Source: Phreatobacter sp.
GTDB taxonomy: Bacteria; Pseudomonadota; Alphaproteobacteria; Rhizobiales; Phreatobacteraceae
Assembly (NCBI RefSeq): GCF_030691135.1
Contig: NZ_JAUYFA010000092.1
Coordinates: forward strand, 1-64,000
Direction of reading: 5' to 3'
Length of the DNA: 64,000 bases
In this document: in pieces, positions 35,051 to 42,555 of the stretch
Layout: every line of letters begins with the position of its first letter
Position numbering within the stretch: the first letter of the stretch is position 1
Made by a program: the position numbers and the translations under genes
The notes under the pieces: generated by a model
The model's database searches: none
Seen by the model: the letters and a program-made list of their open reading frames with translations, nothing else
Told to the model about the DNA's origin: nothing

Positions 35051-35674
35051 TCAGGCGGTCAGCCAGCCGAAACTCGTGATCGCCGCCGCCACCAGCGCCA
35101 CCACCAGGGCCAGGACCAGCGCGGTCGCGATGATACCGATGGCGTGACCGGCGGCGACGAGCATGCCGTCATCCTCGAGCAGGCCGATCGACAGCACCAC
35201 CAGCGCCACGCCGGGCGGGAAATTGCCGACCCAGGACAGCGGCAGGGCCAGGATCGCCCCGAGCAGCACGAACATGGCGCCGAGGACGACATGCATCGGC
35301 CCGCGTGTCATGAAACTCCAGCGCGGCCGCGCCACCCGCTCGACCTTTGCCACCCAGCCAACGGTGCGGTCGACCATGGCCGCGAGCTGGGACCGCGGGA
35401 TCGATTTCTCGCCGATGGCGGCGGGCAGCCAGGGCGCATGCCGGCCGATCATCATCTGCAGGCCCACGATCCCGATGACGATGCCGGACACGGTGGAGAC
35501 GCCCGGGATCATGGGAATGATGTTCGGCAGGGCGAAGATCAGCACCAGCAGGCCGAAGGCGCGGTCGCCGAGGGCGCGCGTCAGCCCGTCGAGAGAGATG
35601 CGCTCACCCTCCCCGACATCCTTCAACGCGAGGAAAATCTCGGAGGTCCGGCGGACCGGGGGATCGGAATTCAC
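35051..35674 (-). CDS. ExoD-like membrane protein, copy 2
   Basis: A 207-residue inner-membrane protein of the ExoD family, named from Rhizobium exopolysaccharide and alkali-sensitivity mutants. Motifs: ISLDGLTRALGDRAFGLLVLIFALPNIIPMIPGVST and GLQMMIGRHAPWLPAAIG, followed by two to three C-terminal helices. Start uncertain: GTG 35674 gives the family length, while a TTG at 35713 directly overlaps the upstream ExoD stop. Lies directly behind its paralogue, so the two are coexpressed. Confidence 0.82.
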   Translation of the reverse strand: MNSDPPVRRTSEIFLALKDVGEGERISLDGLTRALGDRAFGLLVLIFALPNIIPMIPGVSTVSGIVIGIVGLQMMIGRHAPWLPAAIGEKSIPRSQLAAMVDRTVGWVAKVERVARPRWSFMTRGPMHVVLGAMFVLLGAILALPLSWVGNFPPGVALVVLSIGLLEDDGMLVAAGHAIGIIATALVLALVVALVAAAITSFGWLTA

Positions 35675-35713
35675 CTGCAAGGGACGTGTCTCCGCTGCGT
35701 TGGCAGACCGCAA

Positions 35714-36334
35714 TCAGAACAGGACGGACAATGCGCTCGCAACGATCGTATAGCCGATTCCGGCGCTCACCGCCGTGGCAATCGCGGCGAGGACGAAGCC
35801 GGCGACGACCAGCAAGCCGTCGCGCTCGGTCAAACCGAGGCCGAGCACGCAGAGCGCGAGGCCCTGCGGCATCGAGCCGATCCATGGAATCGGCACGATG
35901 ATCAGCAGCACCGCGAGGACCAGCACGGCGAATCCGACGAGGCGGCGCGCGGTGGGCCCCGCCGCCAATGCGAGCCGCGGCCTGGTCATGGTCTCAACAC
36001 GCCGCAGCAGCGGCAGCGTGCGATTGACGACCTGCGTCAGGCGGGCGCGCGGCAGCGCCGTGCCTGCGATGCGGGCGGGAAGCCAAGGCACTTCCCGTCC
36101 GACGAGGATCTGCAATGCGAGCATGATCAATACGATACCGGTGAGGATCGGCAGGCCGGGAATGGGCAGGAGGTTCGGCAGGCCGAACAGAATCAGCGAC
36201 AGACCGAAGGCACGCGAGCGCAGCGACGTCAGGAGATCGCCGACCGTCAGGCTCCCGAAGACCTCGGAATCACCCGATGCCTTGGCCGACATCAGTGCGG
36301 CAATGATATGGGATGTCTTCTCAGGGGCGGGCAC
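35714..36334 (-). CDS. ExoD-like membrane protein, copy 1
   Basis: A 206-residue paralogue of the following gene: VGDLLTSLRSRAFGLSLILFGLPNLLPIPGLPILTG, then LQILVGREVPWLPARIAG and membrane helices (AVLVLAVLLIIVPIPWIGSM). The frame extends upstream to 36517 but that part lacks family similarity and overlaps usg; GTG 36334 or ATG 36292 are the likely starts. Role in envelope polysaccharide is inferred from the family name only. Confidence 0.8.
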   Translation of the reverse strand: MPAPEKTSHIIAALMSAKASGDSEVFGSLTVGDLLTSLRSRAFGLSLILFGLPNLLPIPGLPILTGIVLIMLALQILVGREVPWLPARIAGTALPRARLTQVVNRTLPLLRRVETMTRPRLALAAGPTARRLVGFAVLVLAVLLIIVPIPWIGSMPQGLALCVLGLGLTERDGLLVVAGFVLAAIATAVSAGIGYTIVASALSVLF

Positions 36335-36437
36335 GAACGGTTCCGGCAGGCGAAAGGGCGCTATCCATACGTCGCCCCGCGCTGCGCCGCCACTGCCCAG
36401 CGACCGGTTCAAGGCGAATTGCGATAATCGGCACGGA

Positions 36438-36740
36438 TCAGTGCAGGTAGGACAGGCTCTGGGCCATGCGCAGTTCGCGCGGCCGGAGCAGCCGCGACGA
36501 TACGACGGTGACCGCATGCAGCCGTCCGTCGAGGCTCTTCTCCCAGAAGGCGAGGAAACGCTTCAGCACCGGGAAATAGGGCGCCTGATCGTAGTCCTGC
36601 CAGAGATAGGTCTGCAGCAACAGCGGATGGTCCGGCATCCGGTAGAGGATCTCGGCGGTGGTGAGGGAATAGCCTTCGATCAGCCGGACAAAATCGGCAT
36701 CGATATGGCGGGACGGAACGGAAGGGGACTGCGCTGGCAT
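36438..36740 (-). CDS. usg: Usg family protein
   Basis: A 100-residue alphaproteobacterial protein: DADFVRLIEGYSLTTAEILYRMPDHPLLLQTYLWQDYDQAPYFPVLKRFLAFWEKSLDG, a close match to the Usg family that lies near trp genes in some genomes. Its function is unknown. The ATG at 36740 has a CtrA-type site 92 bases upstream, shared with the divergent gene. Confidence 0.93.
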   Translation of the reverse strand: MPAQSPSVPSRHIDADFVRLIEGYSLTTAEILYRMPDHPLLLQTYLWQDYDQAPYFPVLKRFLAFWEKSLDGRLHAVTVVSSRLLRPRELRMAQSLSYLH

Positions 36741-36831
36741 GACGGCCTCCGGCGAAGCTGTGACGATGCACTGGGTCTTGCTGGCCGACCGGCGACACGA
36801 TCGTGCCGTCGCAATTGAGCGACAAACATGG

Positions 36832-36846
36832 TTAGCGGATGATTAA
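36832..36846 (+). promoter_or_regulatory. CtrA-type site TTAG-N7-TTAA between divergent genes
   Basis: TTAG, seven bases CGGATGA, TTAA, one base from the CtrA consensus, placed 92 bases before the usg start and 85 bases before the BcsS-like start. Confidence 0.45.
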
Positions 36847-36930
36847 CAGCCGAGTGACGTCGCCGTGCCCGCCGTCTCATCCGGTGATGTCCCATATGGC
36901 CAGAGGCGAGGTTCCATGAGCGAATGACCC

Positions 36931-37641
36931 ATGCGCGCATGGAGAGCATGGGGAACCATTGCCGTCGCATGGTTGCCGGGCGTGGCCCTCGCCGACGCGC
37001 CCGCCGAAGGTCGTTTCGCGAGTTTCTTCGGCCTCGATGGCGCCTTCGACGGCTTCCACCTCTCCTCCGGCTTCGATGCATTGACCGTTCGGCACGGCGA
37101 GGGCCGCGGCCTGGCCCTGCGGATCACGGCCGGCACGGGGATGTCGCGGTTCCGCATCGATCCCGTTCTGCCGGATCGGGTCCTGGAGACCACGACCACC
37201 GCACGGCTGATGGCCGGCTGGCGTGAACAGGGCCATTGGGGATCGGCGACCCTCTTCGCCGGCCTCGCCCTGGAGACGCGGCGCCTGTCGCCCGCCCTCC
37301 CCGACCCCCATGTCGGGACGCGCATCGGTCCTGTCGTGACGCTCGACGCCTGGCTCACTCCCTATGAGCGTGTCGCCGTCCAGCTCTACGCCACCTATGC
37401 GACCCCCTTCGCCGCGGCGAGCCTGCGCGTCGCACCCGGCTACGACGTCGGTGGCGGCATCTATGTCGGGCCGGAGGCGACGTTCAGCGCCCACCACGGC
37501 ACGCTGCGCACGCGGCTCGGCGTACATGCGACCGGAATCACCATCGGCCCCGTGGGGCTGCGCCTGTCCGGGGGATTTGCGCAGGATCGCGGCGGCCGTT
37601 CCGGCGCCTATGCCGGCCTGTCCCTCTGGCGGCGCTACTGA
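36931..37641 (+). CDS. BcsS-like outer-membrane beta-barrel candidate
   Basis: A 236-residue exported protein with a signal peptide (MRAWRAWGTIAVAWLPGVALA) followed by alternating beta strands rich in aromatic and glycine residues: FGLDGAFDGFHLSSGFDAL, DPHVGTRIGPVVTLDAWLTP, VAPGYDVGGGIYVGPEATF, and the ending GAYAGLSLWRRY. This pattern fits the cellulose biosynthesis protein BcsS family. No cellulose synthase genes are seen nearby, so the assignment to cellulose is doubtful. The stop overlaps the convergent GT39 gene by seven bases. Confidence 0.65.
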   Translation: MRAWRAWGTIAVAWLPGVALADAPAEGRFASFFGLDGAFDGFHLSSGFDALTVRHGEGRGLALRITAGTGMSRFRIDPVLPDRVLETTTTARLMAGWREQGHWGSATLFAGLALETRRLSPALPDPHVGTRIGPVVTLDAWLTPYERVAVQLYATYATPFAAASLRVAPGYDVGGGIYVGPEATFSAHHGTLRTRLGVHATGITIGPVGLRLSGGFAQDRGGRSGAYAGLSLWRRY

Positions 37642-39164
37642 GGCGTGGCGAGATCGGGAAGGCCAGGCTGAAGCGGATCACGGACGACGAAGAGCACCAG
37701 CTGGTCCATGCGATCCGTCAGCCCGAACCGCGGCCGCCATAGCCTGTCGACCGCCCCGGCCGGTGCCACCACCCGATAGAGCTGTCCAAGGCGCGCAGCG
37801 ACCTCTGCCGCCCGGCGGCTCTCGACCACGACCAGAACCGGCCGAGAAGCGACCACGGCGGCATCGGGCGCCGGTTCCATGGCATAGCGCAGGCGTTCGC
37901 CGAACTGGACCACCGGCGGCCGCCCCGAGCCGTAGAATCGCAGATGCGCCGTCGTCGTGTAGCTCGCCGTGCCGATCGTGCCCGCCCCGGCCCTCATGGC
38001 CGCCGCCTCGACGGCCTCCGCAGTGGCGCGCCAGCCGTGCAGCTGGCCCGTCGGATCAATGGCCAGTGGCGCAAGCCGGAAGCTCGCATGGGCGATGACG
38101 AAGAGCCCGAGCAGCACCCCGGTCAACACCGACCAGCGCAGGCTCACCCGCAGCACCGCCGCGGCGCGGGGGGCGGCCGCCGGAAGGGCCTTGGCGCCGA
38201 TGACGGCGGCGGCGATGGCGGCCGGCAGGAGGCAGGCCGTCCAGTTGCCCTGGACGCGGTCGAAAAGGCCGTACCAGACGAGATAGGCGAGGAGCGGCAG
38301 CACCGACACGGTCAGCAGAACGGCGCCCGGCTCCCGATGGTCGAGGGCGCGGCGGCCGACCACCCACAGGCCCCAGAGCACGAGGATCCCGATCAGCGGC
38401 GTGAGCAGCGCCGCCTGTCCGGCGATGAATTCGGGCACGAAACGCGGGTCGAAGGCCTTCGGAACCGCACGGCCGAACTGCTTGGTGAGGGAGGCGCCGC
38501 CATGGGCGAGATTCCACCACAGCACCGGCGCCATGACCGCGAGGCAGAGGATGCCGCCCGCATAGGGCCAGGGCGAGCGCAGCCAGCGGCGAAGCTCCGG
38601 TACCAGCACGATCCAGAGCAGGATGGCGAAGCCGAGGAAGACGGCGGTGTACTTGGAGATGAAGGCGAGGCCGACGGCGAGGCCAGCCGCCAGCCACCAG
38701 ACGCCCCGGCCGGTGCGCCAGACCTCGACCAGGGCGAGCAATGCCAGCGTCCAGAACAGCACGAGCGGCGTATCCGGTGTCACCAGCATGGCGCCGGCGC
38801 CGAGGAACAGCGTCGCCTGCACCATCGCCGCCCCGGCGATCGCCGCCGCCCGGTCGTCGGTCAGGCGCCAGACGAGGCGCCAGACCCCGATGCTCGCCGC
38901 CGCCGCCAGCAGCACAGACAGCCAGCGGATGCCGAATTCCGTGTCGCCGAAGACCGTTGTGGAGGCACGGATCAGCAGCGCCACCATCGGTGGGTGGTCA
39001 AAATAGCCGAGGGCGAGGTTCTGCGACCACAGATGGTAATAGGCTTCGTCGGCGGCGAGGCCGAGGGACCCGGCGGCCCAGAGACGCACCGCGGTGAGGG
39101 CGGCGACCAGAATGAGGACGGCGCCGGCGCTCCCCGCCCAGACCGGGCGCAAGGCCGCCGTCAT
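37635..39164 (-). CDS. GT39/ArnT-type membrane glycosyltransferase
   Basis: A 509-residue polytopic protein that transfers sugar from a polyprenyl phosphate donor to an envelope acceptor. The N-terminal loop carries the family acidic motif AADEAYYHLWSQNLALGYFDHPPMVAL near residue 37; about twelve hydrophobic helices follow, and a C-terminal periplasmic domain has TASYTTTAHLRFYGSGRP. The ATG at 39164 is two bases after the stop of the GT2-GtrA gene, so the donor-making and donor-using enzymes are probably coupled. The sugar and acceptor are unknown. Confidence 0.88.
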   Translation of the reverse strand: MTAALRPVWAGSAGAVLILVAALTAVRLWAAGSLGLAADEAYYHLWSQNLALGYFDHPPMVALLIRASTTVFGDTEFGIRWLSVLLAAAASIGVWRLVWRLTDDRAAAIAGAAMVQATLFLGAGAMLVTPDTPLVLFWTLALLALVEVWRTGRGVWWLAAGLAVGLAFISKYTAVFLGFAILLWIVLVPELRRWLRSPWPYAGGILCLAVMAPVLWWNLAHGGASLTKQFGRAVPKAFDPRFVPEFIAGQAALLTPLIGILVLWGLWVVGRRALDHREPGAVLLTVSVLPLLAYLVWYGLFDRVQGNWTACLLPAAIAAAVIGAKALPAAAPRAAAVLRVSLRWSVLTGVLLGLFVIAHASFRLAPLAIDPTGQLHGWRATAEAVEAAAMRAGAGTIGTASYTTTAHLRFYGSGRPPVVQFGERLRYAMEPAPDAAVVASRPVLVVVESRRAAEVAARLGQLYRVVAPAGAVDRLWRPRFGLTDRMDQLVLFVVRDPLQPGLPDLATPQ

Positions 39165-39165
39165 G

Positions 39166-40284
39166 TCAGCGGCGCCAGACGAGGGTGGCCGAGGCGGCAT
39201 AGTTGAACACGGCACCCATCACGGCCCCGGCGAGGCCGGAGAGCCACCAGTCGACATCGCCGGCATAGAGCCAGCTGGCGACGCCGACATTGCCGAAGGC
39301 GCCGATGCTGCACACGAGATAGAAGAGCAGCAGGCCGGTCAGGAAGCGGGCGCCCTTCAGCCGGGCATCGCGATAGGTGATCTCGTTGTTGATGACGAAA
39401 TTCGACGTCATGGCGACGACCGTCGCCAGCGTCTGCGCCCATTCGAAGCGCATGCCGAAAGTCAGGCCCGCATAGAGCGCCGCCAGATGGACGATGAGGC
39501 CGCTGGTGCCGACCAAGGCGAAGAAGATGAAGCGCAGCGGGATGAACCCGCCGGACAGCTTGTTCAGGACGAAGCCGACATAATCCAGCGCCACCTTGGC
39601 GTCGAGCTTGCTCTCGCCATGGACGCGCTCACGGAAGACGAAGGGGACTTCGGCGAAGCTCGGCGCCCTGGGCACCGATGCCGCGATGTCGGCGAGGATC
39701 TTGAACCCGGTGGTCGACAGCCGCGGCGCCACCTCCTCGACGATGTCGCGGCGGATCATGAAGAAGCCGGACATCGGGTCGGTCAGCGGTGCCTTGAGGA
39801 TCATCGACGACAGACGGCGGCCGAGGTCGGAAATCCCCTGGCGGATGGGCGTCAGACCCTCGGTCTTCGAGCCGCCGGCGATGTTGCGGCTGGCGACGAC
39901 GAGGTCGCGCCCGGCCCGGATCTGCTCGAGCATGGCCGGCAGGATGGTCTCGTCGTGCTGCAGGTCGCCGTCCATGACGGCGACGACCGGCGCCGAGGAA
40001 GCGAGCATCCCCTCGATACAGGCGCCCGCAAGCCCCCGCCGACCCACCCGGCGGATGCAGCGCACGCGCGGGTCGCGCGTTGCGATCTCCTTGACCACGG
40101 CGGCTGTGCCGTCCGGGCTGTCGTCGTCGACGACGATCATTTCCCAGGCGATGCCGGCGAGCACATGATCCAGCCGGCGCGCCAGTTCCGGCACGTTGTC
40201 GCGTTCGTTGAAGCTGGGCACGACCACCGTCAGTTCGGGGGGGCCGGCGGTCTTGATGTCATGGGTCATCTGGCCGGGGGTCAT
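39166..40284 (-). CDS. GT2 polyprenyl-phosphate glycosyltransferase with GtrA domain
   Basis: A 372-residue protein fused from two domains. Residues 15-240 are a GT2 enzyme of dolichol-phosphate mannosyltransferase type: LTVVVPSFNERDNVPEL, IVVDDDSPDGT, VAVMDGDLQHDE and PMSGFFMIRRD. Residues 250-372 are a GtrA-like four-helix membrane domain (IFFALVGTSGLIVHLAAL, TSNFVINNEITYRD). It would load a sugar onto undecaprenyl phosphate. Alternative start ATG 40269. Operon with the GT39 gene. Confidence 0.9.
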   Translation of the reverse strand: MTPGQMTHDIKTAGPPELTVVVPSFNERDNVPELARRLDHVLAGIAWEMIVVDDDSPDGTAAVVKEIATRDPRVRCIRRVGRRGLAGACIEGMLASSAPVVAVMDGDLQHDETILPAMLEQIRAGRDLVVASRNIAGGSKTEGLTPIRQGISDLGRRLSSMILKAPLTDPMSGFFMIRRDIVEEVAPRLSTTGFKILADIAASVPRAPSFAEVPFVFRERVHGESKLDAKVALDYVGFVLNKLSGGFIPLRFIFFALVGTSGLIVHLAALYAGLTFGMRFEWAQTLATVVAMTSNFVINNEITYRDARLKGARFLTGLLLFYLVCSIGAFGNVGVASWLYAGDVDWWLSGLAGAVMGAVFNYAASATLVWRR

Positions 40285-40305
40285 AGACCCCGCCCGCCGA
40301 CGGGG

Positions 40306-40977
40306 TCAAGCAAGGGCCGGCCTTGTCGCGACGGCATGGACCGCATAGTCGCGATAGGGGCGCGCCAGACGCACGGCAAACCCGCGCGCTCCGGCGGCCT
40401 CATCGAGCGCTTCGGCGAATCCGTCCCGCGGCGTGACGTGGAACTGCGACAGCCAGGCCCTGAGGCCGGCACGGAACAGGCCCGGCAGCCGGCTCTGGCC
40501 GCCGAAGTCCACCACGTGGAGCGAGCCGCCCGGCAACACCGCGGCCATCGCGCGGTCGAGTGCCTCCCGCCAGGGCGGGATCATCGACAGCGTGTAGGAA
40601 CAGAAGGCACGGTCGAAACCGTCCCGCGCGAAGGTCGACAGCGGGTCGAAGCGCGCGGCGTCGGCCTCCGCGAGGCGGATGCGGTCGGCAAGTCCGGCGC
40701 GGTCGACGGCGCGACGGGCCTCGGCCAGCATCACCGGGCTCACGTCGAAGCCGTAGAACCGCGCCTGCGGATAGCGCCGGGCGGCGACGATGAGGTTGCG
40801 CCCGGTGCCGCAGCCGACTTCCAGCACGGTGCCGCCGGCGGGCGGCGCGAGCTCGGCGATCAGACCGTCACGGCCGAGCAGATAGAACTTGCGCGTCGCG
40901 TCGTAGATGCCGACCTGCCACCGGTAGATCGCGTCCATCTGCCGCGATGCGTGGACCGTGTCGGCGGGCGCGGTCAC
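40306..40977 (-). CDS. btaB: Betaine-lipid N-methyltransferase BtaB
   Basis: BtaB adds three methyl groups to diacylglycerylhomoserine, giving the phosphorus-free betaine lipid DGTS. The 223 residues show MDAIYRWQVGIYDATRKFYLLGRD, the SAM-binding TVLEVGCGTGRNLIVAARRYP and FYGFDVSPVMLAEAR, then DFGGQSRLPGLFRAGLRAWLSQFHVTPR. The start is a GTG at 40977 that overlaps the btaA stop (GTGA). Identity rests on the neighbour, which is specific for this pathway. Confidence 0.9.
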   Translation of the reverse strand: MTAPADTVHASRQMDAIYRWQVGIYDATRKFYLLGRDGLIAELAPPAGGTVLEVGCGTGRNLIVAARRYPQARFYGFDVSPVMLAEARRAVDRAGLADRIRLAEADAARFDPLSTFARDGFDRAFCSYTLSMIPPWREALDRAMAAVLPGGSLHVVDFGGQSRLPGLFRAGLRAWLSQFHVTPRDGFAEALDEAAGARGFAVRLARPYRDYAVHAVATRPALA

Positions 40978-42227
40978 GACGCCGCCAGCGTGTAGAGGTG
41001 GAAGCCGCCATAGATCGACGACCGGTCGCGGTCGGTCCAGGCGCGGCACCGCGGCGCGTCATAGGTGAAGCGGGCGAGGATGTCGGGCGCCACACGGCCT
41101 GGCAGCAGGCTCTCCTCCGCCGCCGTACGGAAGATGACACGGGCACCGGGCCGCGCCGTGCGCAGGATCGCGCGCCACAGCCGGTTCAGCACCTCGTCGG
41201 TCATCCAGTCCTGCGCGTCGAGCAGCACATAGGCGTCGCGCGAGGCGTCGGGTTGCCGCTCGAGATGGTCGATGAAATTCTCGTGGCAGACCTCGACGCG
41301 ATCGGCATGGGCCTTCACCGCATCGAAATGGCCGGCGACGAGGTAGGGCGGCACGGCCCCCGTCGCGCCCGGCTGGTAGCGGCGCCCGAAGGCCTGCCAG
41401 GCGAAGTAGTTGCTCTCCAGCGGAAAGCCACAGGCGAGGCGCTCGAGGCGCGTCACCAGAACCTCCTCCATGCCGCCGCCGGCCTTGGCTGAGGTCAGCA
41501 GCGCCTTGTACTGGGCCGGCGGAATGCCGAGCCCGTAGAGCGACGCGGGATTCTTCACCAGCCAGCGCACCAGGCCCGACGAGAACAGCGGCTTCAGCTC
41601 GCTGTCGAAGATGGCGCGCTGCTCGGCCAGCGAACGGGCCTCCAGCATGCGGCGCGGATCGCGGCCGTGCAGGCGGGCGACGGCGTGGCCGGTGCCGATC
41701 ATCCAGCCGAGCAGGCCCTTGCGATAGATGTTGTCGGAGAACTGCCGGATGCGGCGGCGGCCGACCCAGTCGCGGTGGTCCCAGTAGGCGCGCGTCACCG
41801 GATCCAGCCGGTCGCGCAGATGCCGGTCAAAGGCGGCGACATTGTCGCGGCTGTCGGCCTCGCCGAAGAAGCGGAAGAAGCTCGCATGGTCCGGCAGATG
41901 CTGGGCTGCCGTGAGCTTGAGCCGGTTCAGCGCCACGTGGTTCTCGTTGAGGTCGAGGGCGGTGATGCGGGCAGGCCCGGCAACGAGGTAGCTGAGGATG
42001 TTGCAGCCGCCCGAGGCGATCGCCACCACGTGATCGGCCGGGCCGAGCGCCAGCGCCTCCATGTCGATCGCCGGATCCTCCCAGATCTGCGGATAGACGA
42101 GGCCCGAGAACATCAGCGTGAAGAGCTGTTCCTGAAGCCCCGCTCGCGACAGCGGACTGTGGCGGGCGACTGCCCGTCCGATATTGCGATGGGTCGCCTT
42201 GCGGGCCTCGCCTGCCACCAGAGCCAT
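40974..42227 (-). CDS. btaA: SAM:diacylglycerol 3-amino-3-carboxypropyltransferase BtaA
   Basis: BtaA transfers the aminocarboxypropyl group of SAM to diacylglycerol, the first step of DGTS synthesis. The 417 residues match DUF3419/BtaA: LMFSGLVYPQIWEDPAIDMEALAL, VVAIASGGCNILSYLV, ITALDLNENHVALNRLKL, then LESNYFAWQAFGRRYQPG and YVLLDAQDWMTDEVLNRLW near the C-terminus. Four Pho-box half-sites upstream predict induction by phosphate starvation, as known for btaA in Sinorhizobium. btaB follows with a four-base overlap. Confidence 0.93.
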   Translation of the reverse strand: MALVAGEARKATHRNIGRAVARHSPLSRAGLQEQLFTLMFSGLVYPQIWEDPAIDMEALALGPADHVVAIASGGCNILSYLVAGPARITALDLNENHVALNRLKLTAAQHLPDHASFFRFFGEADSRDNVAAFDRHLRDRLDPVTRAYWDHRDWVGRRRIRQFSDNIYRKGLLGWMIGTGHAVARLHGRDPRRMLEARSLAEQRAIFDSELKPLFSSGLVRWLVKNPASLYGLGIPPAQYKALLTSAKAGGGMEEVLVTRLERLACGFPLESNYFAWQAFGRRYQPGATGAVPPYLVAGHFDAVKAHADRVEVCHENFIDHLERQPDASRDAYVLLDAQDWMTDEVLNRLWRAILRTARPGARVIFRTAAEESLLPGRVAPDILARFTYDAPRCRAWTDRDRSSIYGGFHLYTLAAS

Positions 42228-42277
42228 GCCGTCTCATCCCGATTCGAGGGTTCTGGAGACGGACGTATGAGGGGGGG

Positions 42278-42317
42278 ATGACGCGCAGGTGAAACCACCA
42301 TGACCCGACGATGACGG
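42278..42317 (-). promoter_or_regulatory. Four tandem PhoB half-sites (two Pho boxes) upstream of btaA
   Basis: On the minus strand the seven-base units CCGTCAT, GGGTCAT, GTTTCAC and GCGTCAT (plus-strand starts 42311, 42300, 42289, 42278) recur at exactly 11 bases. This is the spacing of PhoB half-sites (consensus CTGTCAT, four-base spacer). They end 51 bases before the btaA ATG, with a possible -10 CATACG eight bases further on. Confidence 0.7.
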
Positions 42318-42389
42318 GGACCTGTTTCCGCGCGCCGGAGTCTGCGCGCGGATGCCGACAATTGGACGGTTTTCCAGCGCGGCCGATTA

Positions 42390-42525
42390 AGGTCAACGGG
42401 TAGGGTAAAGATGCGGTCTTGATTGTGCTGCCCAACGGATGGGCAGATAGACGGATTCAACCACTCCGCGTCCACGGAGATGACCATCTGACGCCCCGGG
42501 CCGGCAACGACCCGGGGTTTTTTTT
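42390..42525 (+). ncRNA. Candidate small RNA with three hairpins and terminator
   Basis: Three successive perfect hairpins lie on the plus strand. CTGCCCA with TGGGCAG spans 42428-42446, CTCCG with CGGAG spans 42464-42479, and CCCCGGG with CCCGGGG spans 42494-42517, followed by eight T (42518-42525). No coding frame of useful length ends here and the next gene is on the other strand, so the terminator must close a noncoding or very short transcript. The 5' end is a guess; TTGGAC near 42363 with GATTAA 17 bases later is a weak promoter candidate. This fills the 328-base gap between btaA and the MobA-like gene. Confidence 0.6.
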
Positions 42526-42555
42526 GTCAAAGTCGCCGCGTGCCATTCAGGTTGG

